Position numbers and translations under genes: made by a program. From Peltaster fructicola (Eukaryota; Ascomycota; Dothideomycetes), in assembly GCA_001592805.2 (NCBI GenBank), contig CP051143.1, forward strand, positions 1,674,001 to 1,738,000: a DNA stretch of 64,000 nt. The letters run 5' to 3'. The notes below the pieces were generated by a model. It was given only the letters and a program-made list of their open reading frames with translations. It had not been told where the DNA came from and ran no database searches. Below, in pieces: positions 21,712 to 30,828 of this stretch. Within the stretch, counting starts at the first letter, position 1, and each line of letters starts with the position of its first letter.

Positions 21712-23769
21712 CTACTGGTTCGCGACCTCTACCACCCTCTTTGCGGCATCTGCAAACGTGTCGAATGCCTCCAATCCGAGACCACTCTCTGCGATCTTCT
21801 TCTGTCCTACCTCTTCGTTCGTGCCTCTAATTCTGACTATTACAGGGACGTTCTTCATGTCGACCTCCTTGAAGGCCAGTATGATACCATCAGCAATCAT
21901 TCCACCATCTGTCAGACCTCCAAAGATGTTGACGAAGATGACCTTGACTCTCGGGTCCCGCAAGATCAGCTCAAAGCTCTTCTTGACCGTCTCAGACGTG
22001 GCCTTGCCGCCAGTATCGAGAAAGTTGGTTGGCTTGCCACCATGTAATCGAAGCGCATCTAGTGTGTTCATGGCCAGACCTGCGCCATTGACGAGAGTGC
22101 CAATATTGGCATCCTCATCTGCCATTCGTACGAAGACGATTCCATCTTTCTCAGCTTCGACCTCTTCTGGCTGCTCATTTTCTTTCTGTCGCAACGCGAA
22201 TATGTCTTCCTGGCGTTTACAACTCTTGAATGCCGAGTCGTCGAACTGCAGATGTAGACTCGGCTGGTGGACCTGAATATTCCCTGAGCTGTTGACCGAT
22301 ACCACTCCCGCAAGTGTTACAGCCTCTTTCTCCTTATACATCTTCGTGAGCTGCGAGATGAGCTTGGCGATCTGTGCTCGTGCAGCCGGTGGTGCAGCAT
22401 CCAGCTGTAGATGCTCAATAGCATGCTTGATATCGGAGTCTTGCGGGCCTTCTAACCAGGAGTATGGAAAGCGTTTCATACGGTTCCGAATTTGACTAAG
22501 ATCGGACGTCGGTGCTGTGGCAATGGCAGGCGATCTCTCTGTCCGGTCGATCGTGACACTGACGTAGAAGCCGTCCTTCGGCGCTGCCTCAGAGCTGATG
22601 GATACACCTTCGATCTCCTTCACGTACGGCTCCAGGACTTGGGGACCCTGCTCTGCCGTCAGGACGAGTCCTCTCCGCTGCTGTCGAGCCTGGCATTGCG
22701 AGTTTGCTAAAGGTCGTCGACTCGTGGTGTGATAGCTTCGTTTCTGGTTGTGTAGCGCCGCCGAGCTGCTCCTTCCACTCTTCGCGAGCAATGACTTGAC
22801 CGTCTCGCCGAACTTTTCGGGATGGTCGACCATGGTAGCGCCAGCGTTCTCAAGAATATTGTACTTCTCTGTGGCTGTTCGTTCACCTCTTGCGGTCCAC
22901 GCACCAGCGTGGCCCATGATGCGGCCAGGTGGAGCTTGGATTCCACCGAGCAATGCAGCAATTGGCTTGGGATCCTTCTCGCGGCGATGGTAGTCTTGTA
23001 TCCATTCTGCTGCATCTACTTCTGCCTTACCACCAATCTCGCCAACCACAACGATGGCTTCAGTGTTTGGGTCCTTCTCGAACACACGCAACGCGTCGAC
23101 CATGTTTGTGCCTGCCACAATATCACCGCCCATTCCGATGCACAAGCTTTGCCCAAGACCTGCTCTGGTGATTGATGCGACTGTCTCGTAAGACAGTGTA
23201 CCAGACTTAGCTATAATACCAACATGACCTGGTGCAAAGGTCGGCAGCGGCTGAAACCCGATCCTGCAGTAACCAAGAGGTGCAATGATACCTGGGGCGT
23301 TCGCACCCACAAATCTAGACTTCGACTGTGTCTTGAGAATACTGCTCAGCCTGAGGATATCGTGCAGCGGGATGTGCTCTGCTACAGCTACTATCAGCGG
23401 TATCTCTGCTTCAATGGCATCTTCGATGGCCTTCGCGCATTGGTGTGCAGCAACAAATACCGCTGTCGCATCAGGCTTCAATTGCTCTTTCGCCTTCTTC
23501 ATATCTGGCAGGAGCGGCAGGCCAATGTGCTCGCCCTCCTTACCAGGCGTGACGCCACCAACGATGTTGGTTCCATATGCCAAGCTGTCTTTCGCATTCG
23601 TCGTGGCTACCCTTCCAGTGAAACCCTGGTAGATTACCCGCGTATGCTTGCCAATTAGGAGGTTGTCAACTGTATCGTCATAAGACCGTCGTGCTGTAGA
23701 GCTTGAGAAGAGACGCTTGGGATGGTTGAGGCTCGCAAGCCGATAAGAGGAGGCACGCAAGCTGGCCAT
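21712..23769 (-). CDS. Fused succinyl-CoA ligase-like protein, alpha-type plus beta-type halves (685 aa)
   Basis: One uninterrupted frame. Residues 1-30 look like a mitochondrial presequence. Residues about 35-330 match the succinyl-CoA ligase alpha subunit: CoA-binding part YQGFTGRVATTNA, then IAKSGTLSYETV, and the phosphohistidine motif MGHAGAW with His287. Residues about 367-685 match the beta subunit: a weakly conserved ATP-grasp-like part, then the ligase domain (NIGTLVNGAGLAMNTLDALR, FLDTGGKAT, VNIFGGLTDGG). Canonical subunits are separate proteins, and beta normally has FGGIVRCD where this has FGGLTDGG. Between the halves lies RSYHTTSRRPLANSQ, which resembles a second presequence left from a once separate beta gene. 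It may be a mitochondrial acyl-CoA ligase of altered specificity or with lost nucleotide binding. The canonical TCA enzyme is presumably encoded elsewhere. Confidence 0.85.
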   Translation of the reverse strand: MASLRASSYRLASLNHPKRLFSSSTARRSYDDTVDNLLIGKHTRVIYQGFTGRVATTNAKDSLAYGTNIVGGVTPGKEGEHIGLPLLPDMKKAKEQLKPDATAVFVAAHQCAKAIEDAIEAEIPLIVAVAEHIPLHDILRLSSILKTQSKSRFVGANAPGIIAPLGYCRIGFQPLPTFAPGHVGIIAKSGTLSYETVASITRAGLGQSLCIGMGGDIVAGTNMVDALRVFEKDPNTEAIVVVGEIGGKAEVDAAEWIQDYHRREKDPKPIAALLGGIQAPPGRIMGHAGAWTARGERTATEKYNILENAGATMVDHPEKFGETVKSLLAKSGRSSSAALHNQKRSYHTTSRRPLANSQCQARQQRRGLVLTAEQGPQVLEPYVKEIEGVSISSEAAPKDGFYVSVTIDRTERSPAIATAPTSDLSQIRNRMKRFPYSWLEGPQDSDIKHAIEHLQLDAAPPAARAQIAKLISQLTKMYKEKEAVTLAGVVSVNSSGNIQVHQPSLHLQFDDSAFKSCKRQEDIFALRQKENEQPEEVEAEKDGIVFVRMADEDANIGTLVNGAGLAMNTLDALRLHGGKPTNFLDTGGKATSETVKKSFELILRDPRVKVIFVNIFGGLTDGGMIADGIILAFKEVDMKNVPVIVRIRGTNEEVGQKKIAESGLGLEAFDTFADAAKRVVEVANQ

Positions 23770-24343
23770 GGCGAATGCGTGTCAGAGCATTGATGTGTGT
23801 GCGGGCGGAGGCTGTGAGAACGGAGCGCCGCCGCAAGATCTATTTGTACTTTTAGTGACATTGGTTTGGTGAAGGGCTAGAATCTCTGTGCCGGGAATAA
23901 GGCACGAGCATTACGGACAACTGATCTCGGTCATGTCGCTGCGGTGAACCGGATGAAGCATCGACGAGAGCAGGAGACCACATCACTGCCATCTTTCGTC
24001 TGATCACACAGACCGTGGTCACGAATACACAGCTCTGTAGCTGTGCTTCTGGTTTCTCAATCAATAATTTGTGACGTAGTGAGTGGGCGATCGGCAAGAG
24101 CGAGCTCGTCAGGAGCTTCCCGGATTGCCTTGTTTGGCAGACGCGTACAAGGCCCGCATCACTCGTAATGTGTTGACGCTGCGTTCAATAATCCTCGTAA
24201 TTCTAACTCAAGTTACACTTACTACCCAGTTGTATCATTGAGCTGCCTTGAAGTGAGCCTGGGGTTCATCTTATCACTTCTGTACTTTCCATCAACTCAA
24301 AAACACGACCACAAAGTGTGTCTTGCTCATTCGCTTCTTTGAC
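23770..24343. promoter_or_regulatory. Divergent upstream region
   Basis: 574 bases between two divergent starts: the fused ligase-like gene on minus and a small hypothetical gene on plus. No coding signal. It presumably holds both promoters. No clear TATA box. Confidence 0.35.
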
Positions 24344-24895
24344 ATGACTTCCACATCAGCACGAGCACTGTCTGACTCACTCGACAAACTGCAAATCACA
24401 CAAGACACTACACGCACCTCAGGGACAAAGCAGAAGACTTCGACAGTGGACTCCTGGGAGGATGAGGTGGACAATACTTTGATTGAGAAGCAGACTCCAG
24501 TCCAACCACTTTCTTCACCTGTCTCAGAATTCCCCGAAGCACCTCCTACAAGTCCTATCTCGCCGTCAGTCAGGACGAAAGCTACCTCATCTCATTCACC
24601 ATTTCAGACGTTTCCACCATTCGGAATGAATGGCTCATTCGAGACTGATGTTGATATTCGCCCAACCAGCACAACATCAGACCATGATCGACGCCCTGAA
24701 AAGACGACATCCGTTGCCTCGAGACTGATCGCTGCTGGCATTGGCCAGAAGCCGCCGAAGAGGACGCAAGAGCAGAGAGAATATGATCAAGCAATGAAGC
24801 TGCAGGAGAAGAAGCGGCGAGATGCTGCTAAAGAAGAAGCATTGAGGTCACAACGTGAGAAGGAAAAGGCACAACTAGCGATCTGGGAAGATTGA
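24344..24895 (+). CDS. Conserved fungal hypothetical protein with C-terminal charged helix (183 aa)
   Basis: The start is taken as ATG 24344; the frame is open a few codons further up but without an ATG. The protein is Ser/Thr/Pro-rich and probably disordered, with SWEDEVDNT near residue 40 and a conserved-looking C-terminus: ASRLIAAGIGQKPPKRTQEQ, then a Lys/Glu-rich helix, ending QLAIWED. The two W-E-D acidic motifs resemble those in translation and RNA-binding adaptors, but I know no named family. Intronless, small and well formed, so a real gene is likely. The function is unknown. Confidence 0.65.
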   Translation: MTSTSARALSDSLDKLQITQDTTRTSGTKQKTSTVDSWEDEVDNTLIEKQTPVQPLSSPVSEFPEAPPTSPISPSVRTKATSSHSPFQTFPPFGMNGSFETDVDIRPTSTTSDHDRRPEKTTSVASRLIAAGIGQKPPKRTQEQREYDQAMKLQEKKRRDAAKEEALRSQREKEKAQLAIWED

Positions 24896-25279
24896 TGATT
24901 GACGAATACGACAACTTAAGACGATCTGATCAGGATCGATCGATGTACAACAATGTATGATATGCGCAATGACGCTCCGGACAGTCGAGTTCTATACATA
25001 TGGGACTGCTGTACGCTGAGTCGTACGCTTACGAACACCTCATTGTTGATCGATGCCCTGTCCTACGGGTATACACCAAAATGATACTCCTCGGCGTGTT
25101 ATCCCCGGAAGCGACAACCTTGCCAGGGTCTTGTCTGGAGAACCTCTCTCCACATTTCATCCACGGATCAACAGCATAACCGACGAGCATCAATCGTCTA
25201 TCATGTGGTAAGCCGTATGTAGCTTTTATCTCATTGTTCTCCTGCCTTCTGCTGTAAGGCTTTCAATATCTCATCCATC
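24896..25279. other. Intergenic
   Basis: 3' region of the hypothetical gene and the promoter and leader of the acyl-CoA dehydrogenase gene. Nothing else seen. Confidence 0.35.
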
Positions 25280-26666
25280 ATGGCGACTACCGTACCAGTT
25301 CCCTTCTCTGACCCTCCCTACTTGATGGGCTTGCCATCACCATACTACACTCCCGAACTTCGCAAATGGCAGCAAGCATGTCGAGCATTCGCAGACGAAC
25401 ATCTCAACCAGCACGCTATGGAGTGGGACGAGGCAGGGACAGTACCCGATCATCTATTTGACACGTTCTGCAAGCACAACATGCTCATACCCAACCTTCC
25501 TGCTCCGCTCCTAGTCAAAGAGCTCAAGAAGTGCGGCATACACGACATCCTTGGTTTCAAGGTTGAGGACTTTACATATTTCCACACCCTCATCTACCTT
25601 GACGAGATGGGTCGATCGGGTCTCGGTGGTCCAGGAGGATCCATGTCTGCCGGCTTCTGTTTCGGCATCCCGCCAATCATCAAGTTCGGCAGCGACGAGC
25701 TCAAGGCGAAGTTCCTCCCAGAGCTACTCACGGGCAAGAAAAGAGCATGTATCGCGATCACAGAACCAGACGCAGGAAGTGATGTGGCCAATATCAAGAC
25801 GACGGCGGTGCTCAGTGAGGATGGCAAGAAGTATATCATCAATGGCACAAAGAAGTGGATCACAAATGGCATATGGTCGGACTACACAACGATGGCTGTG
25901 CGGACTGGCGGGCCTGGACCACTAGGCTTGTCGACTCTTGTCGTGCCTCTGAAGGGCCACAAGGGCGTCACAATGCGAAGGCTCAAGGTTGGTGGACAAC
26001 TCAGTGCTGGAACCACATACATCGAGCTCGACGACGTCGAAGTGCCAGTGGAGAACCTGATCGGCAACGAGGGTCTCGGCATGATGTACATAATGACCAA
26101 TTTCAACCACGAGCGTCTGATCATCGCCATTGGTGCTCTGCGTCAAGCTCGGGTTGCGCTCAGTGCTGCCTTCGAGTATTGCTTGAAGAGAGAAGCGTTC
26201 GGAAAGCCATTGATGAGTCAGGCGGTCGTCAGACATCGACTAGCCAAGGCTGGTGTGCTACTGGAGAGCCATTGGGCATATATCGAGCAGTTTGTCTACC
26301 AAATGGCAAACATGCGCAAAGAGGAGGCGGATGTTGAGCTTGGAGGCTTGACGGCTGCAGCCAAGGCACACAGTGGTGTCGTCCTGAAGGAGTGCGCAGA
26401 CTGTGCTGTTCTACTATTCGGTGGCAATGGCTTCACGTTGTCTGGACAAGGAGAGCTTGTCGCTCGGATCTACAGAGAGGTACCAGGAGCACGGATACCG
26501 TAGGTCTATTTCCAAGCACAGAAAGATGTTGCTAACAAGCTACAGAGGCGGTTCTGAAGATGTCATGTTTGATCTGATGGTACGACAGCTCGTTAAGAAC
26601 TATCAGCGAAAAACCAAGAAGTTGCAGCGTAAGATGGAGCGTCCGCAAGATTCAGCAAAGCTATGA
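25280..26666 (+). CDS. Acyl-CoA dehydrogenase family flavoprotein, likely peroxisomal (2 exons, 446 aa)
   Basis: Exons 25280-26499 and 26546-26666; the 46-nt intron has branch GCTAAC and ends CTACAG. The three acyl-CoA dehydrogenase regions are present: the N-terminal helical part (CRAFADEHLNQHAMEWDEAG), the FAD/substrate-binding middle (ACIAITEPDAGSDVANIKTT, KKWITNG), and the C-terminal helices (ALRQARVALSAAFEYCLKRE, AFGKPL, LFGGNGFTLSGQGELVARIY, GGSEDVMFDL). The protein ends SAKL, so the last three residues AKL fit a type 1 peroxisomal targeting signal, and no mitochondrial presequence is visible. It probably oxidises a CoA ester in peroxisomes; the substrate is not predictable. The gene is convergent with a transcription factor gene. 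Confidence 0.88.
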
Positions 26667-26845
26667 TCGATATATGACCTAGAGAACCATTCATACGCTA
26701 TCGTCGCGTTAGAAGCATCCACATGATTGAGGGAGGACACCCATGTTCGGTGGCCGGACGTCTTTGTATACCATTGATGCGGTATGATCTTCTGTATATC
26801 TATGTACATAACATCATTACTCGTACGATCTGTTGCACAAGCCAT

Positions 26846-29289
26846 TCAGTGCGGAGCCTGCTCCCATGGCATATTCGGTGGCGCAGCCGCGTTGTCTTCA
26901 TCAAGGGTGTTGGTGACAGTCGGTCCAGAGTACCCGACCCAGCTACCAAACTGCGAGTGTGGTGCAGTAGTGAATGCTGTTGTCTGCTGGTAGCCCAGAT
27001 TGGTGTCTGCGAAGCTCAACACGCTCGCTGGATCTTGTTGCAGAGAGATGGGGACACCACTTGTCGAGTTTGAGTGACTGTGGTAGGGACTCACGCTACC
27101 TTGTTGCCAGAGCTGTGGTCCATGATGCAGTCCGGGCGAGAGCTGTGCTGGCGGAGGAGTGCCGGCGTAGCTCATGGCTTGAACGGGTGGTGCTATTGAT
27201 GGTTGGTATTGCTGGCTCGAGATGCTGTTGTGCGGCGAGCGATCCATGCTGCCGACCGAGCTGACGGATCCATGAGACGTGCTATGCCACATACTAGGAC
27301 GCCGTACACCGGCGACTATTTCAAAGTCACGTAGGCGCCTACCGAGTCCTTCGAGCATTGGAGCTGTCGCTGCTGCGTAGTGCTGACTCCAGCTGCTTTC
27401 ATGTCAGTACAGATGCAAGATTCCCTGTGAAATACGTACCTGAGATATCCCCATCTGAGACCAAATCTTGACAGACATTGTGTCAGATTCTTGATACAGT
27501 TGATAGCTCGGGTCGTGTTGAAGTATTGTGGCTGTTCGTTGGGCGGGTACGAGACTTCCGGCATGGACGGCGGAGGAGATGCTGAGGGAGGGACACCTGG
27601 AAGAGCTGGGATCGTACCGCTTAGAAGCCCATCTGTATTCTGCTGTAGTATGTCCAAGAAGAAGCGGCCAATCATGTATGCTCTCATTGCGTCTGTGAAT
27701 GTGATAGGAGCTGAAGACTGTGGCTCGTTGAGTAGCCGAGTCAAGATGTCAGCGTAGCGAATGCAGAACTCGAAGATAAGTGTTTGTGCATATGGCACGA
27801 TCGTCGGCACGCGTGGCGAAGGTGCGAGAATGTAAATGTATGAGTAGAGTAATTCGAGCTCGAAGTATGTGCGCATTTGAGGTGGTGTTGATGGTGAGAT
27901 CTTGTCGAACCACTTCTTTAGACGTTCGCAGACATTCCAGAGGTAAGGATATGGTTCATCCCATGGATTTCGTCCTGCTTGAAAGAGCTCGGCATACCAC
28001 GATGACTGCAGTTGACGAAGGGCAATGAGGTCGAGTGCCTGCTCGTTGGACTGCAGCCAGGATTTCGATCTTTCTCGTGACTCTATTGGAGAAGTAGCCG
28101 CAGAGGCTGACGGCTTCGCGAAGTTGTTCTTGACCTTGGTGCTGTCATCAGAGAACGAGAATGCTCTGGACTGCACGAGCGATATTGACCTGTCGAGAAC
28201 ATATATCGCCCAAAAGATCCGCCTTCGAGCTTCCAGCTTACCCTTGGACATGGGAGCACCCTTGGGAGGATCTTGATGCAGGCCTAGATCGACCATAGCT
28301 CTTGAGGCCACACCGACCAAAGTCCATGCATCGAAGTGATGTGGATCTAGTAGAGCGTACTGTACTAGGAGAACAAGAGCTTGAACACTCGAGATTGCGC
28401 CAGGATGAAGCACAGTTTCCGCATGCTCGAGTGCAGCACAGACATGTCCGATGCCTTCAAGGTAGTTCTGGTCGCCGCTGCGATCTGACATTGAAGCGTG
28501 AACAACGGCCAAGACCATACGTACGATCCAATGATCAAATGCTTCTGCACGACCATGGTCATGTGAGTAGACGTTATTAACGCAGTTGTACAGAACTGCT
28601 TCTTCCACAAAGGGTACAAGTTGGTGCATGGTGCTCAGGTAGTGCTGTAGTAGCCGAGTAGTGACATGTCGAGCAGGTAGTGCCTTGGTGACACCTTCTG
28701 GTAGTGGATCTCTCGAGCTGGCCCAGACAATGAGACGTGAATATGACATTGCGGTTGTGAAGCCGTAGAAGTCTCTAGCTGTGGCATTGACGGAAAGGAA
28801 GCCGAAATCTGACACGAGATCGTCGATAGCATGGTTTTCTTTTCTTCGTTGCGCCCTCGTGCCAGCTGAAAGTGGCTCGAAGTTGTCGAAGGACTGTCGC
28901 CGCGAAGGGATAGCTGTTGCGTCGTCCGGTATTGATATTACTGATGGTTTTCGACGACGGGCCTCGTCTAGCTTCTCCTGCAGCTTCTCGATTCTCGTCT
29001 CGAGAGTGGAAACATAGCTTCGCTCCTTACCCTTCGCGAATTGGTCACTCGTGCTTGTGCATTCGGCTGCTCTACCAGTTCGCTCGCATGATGTGCATGC
29101 CTGATGGGTGTTAGTTCGTCAGCACGGTGCATGGAATGATGCATACTGGTAGACGACCATCGCATTTGATCTGTCACAAGTCAGCACAGTCGCGGCACAC
29201 AATAATGCGCGTACCTTTGCCATACGACATCTTGTACAAGCCGCTACCGGTCGTGAGACCTTGAGGATAGGCGTCTCAAGGGGCATCAG

Positions 29290-29330
<41 letters not shown>

Positions 29331-29394
29331 ATGCATCTGTAGCCATTGTGAGTAAAGCGTCTAGAAAGACATCAGGCACTATGGGAAATGTCAA
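26846..29394 (-). CDS. Zn2Cys6 fungal transcription factor with N-terminal poly-Asp tract (4 exons, 804 aa)
   Basis: Exons 29394-29215, 29170-29147, 29100-27440 and 27395-26846; introns are 44, 46 and 44 nt. The zinc cluster is residues 53-82: CTRCRMAK from exon 1, IKCDGRLP from a 24-nt exon 2, then ACTSCERTG and the sixth Cys from exon 3. A dimerisation helix follows (TLETRIEKLQEKLDEARR). The central part is a fungal-specific regulatory domain (SDFGFLSVNATARDFYGFTT, ARRRIFWAIYVLDRSISLVQ), and the C-terminus is rich in Gln, Ser and Pro. Thirteen Asp residues at 23-35 come from a GAC repeat. Translation may start at Met17 instead of Met1. It resembles metabolic regulators loosely of the XlnR kind, but the target is unknown. 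It is head-to-head with another Zn2Cys6 gene. Confidence 0.85.
29291..29329. repeat. Trinucleotide microsatellite (TCG)13 / (CGA)13
   Basis: Thirteen perfect repeats. On minus it reads GAC and encodes 13 Asp just upstream of the zinc cluster of the transcription factor. Copy number is likely to vary between strains without breaking the frame. Confidence 0.95.
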
Positions 29395-30828
29395 TCGGGT
29401 CGAGGAGTATGGCCGGCGAGGAGTGTGATCGGAGCTTGGGAGTATGTCTCAAAACCCAGCCAGAAGGCTTGCAGTAGGACTTTGCGCGTGTTCATACCTG
29501 TACAGCTAGGAAACTATCGTCAGTAGCTACTGTATGCAGCTCTCAGCCCTGTGGAACACCACGCGGATGTGGATGAGGTCAATCGTTCCTCTCGATGTCA
29601 CTGAGCGGTTTGTGGCGATGCAGGCCCTTGGTGGTGTGAATTAGCTGGAAGTGTGTGCCGCGAGGCACTGCCACTTGTGTTGAGATGGGAAGTGAATTGT
29701 GCAAGATCCAGTCCAGAGCAATCGAGCTATGCGTAGCACACAGCCAAAGAGTATTGCAAGTCAGAGTCAGTTAGCAATAATGAGGCGCTCTCGGACTTAT
29801 GCCACCGCCTCCTCCTGCTCGAAAAGCTCTTGCGTGCATGTGGAAGATAGGCACGAAGCTTTGTGCTCGGCAAAGGTTCTAGCCTGGTTTCCTCTGCATG
29901 CGCGGCCTGCATTAAGACGTGTTGGCACAAGGTTGGCGCTTGTCGTACGTCCTGTGCATTCAGTGCTTCCACTTCCGCGCAGAAATCAATCAAGAATGGT
30001 CATGCCTCCGTGCTCGAACAATCCTATAACAACGATCCCACGACCGGCATATCCTTTCCGTACATCTGGACTTCTTAGCACCATTCCAGACGGCCGTCAG
30101 TCAACTCATGATCGACAACGCGAAAATTTCCGAAATTCATCAAGGACTCGTCTTGGCAGCCGGTCTGGCAATTTCTAAACATAATCCGGTGCCAGCTAGG
30201 CCGCGATAAGGTCGAAAAAGACATGAGGCTCTGCAGACATGGAGGAGAGAGGGGTCTCTGTATCATCCCGCCGTTTGTCCTAACCTGCAGAATGGAGCAC
30301 ATGGCGTGTCAGCACCAACTCCTCGAGCCGTTGCAAGCGCGTTGCCTCTCAATGGTCGGCTAGAGCGCCTCTGCAGCACTCTTCTGTCATATGAGTGTCT
30401 AGAATGCAGCTGATCTCAGAAGAGCAAATATTTGTCGTTCTCCGGGACATCGATAGCGCCAATCGCGGTCCTTGTGCTGTGGTTGCCGCCCAGCAAGCCA
30501 CATCAAGGGCGCACTAACCACTCAGGCCGTGGCATGTCTTGCGAGGTTGTTGCCAAATCAGATCGGCAGCAAGGATTGAGCTCCCTTGGCCTTCTGTTGT
30601 ACCTGTGGTTCGGCTTGTAGTTCTACATGCGAGGCGCGATGCATAGCACACTCCTTTCGTAGATCTCTCGAGTTGCCATCTGTGCATGGACCTTGGCAGT
30701 TGTGTCCATTGATCAGTCGACTTGCGTACACTACACATCCTCGGTTTCTGCAGCATGCATACAGCCCAAGCGTTGCCGTCGCAAATCTAACCGTCAAAGA
30801 ATTGCCGGAAATACTGCAGCCAGCACTG
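29395..30828. promoter_or_regulatory. Shared upstream region of two divergent transcription factor genes
   Basis: 1.43 kb without a supported gene. The frames seen (up to 159 codons on plus at 29699) have no recognisable content. It should contain the promoters of both Zn2Cys6 genes. Binding sites cannot be assigned from sequence alone. Confidence 0.4.
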
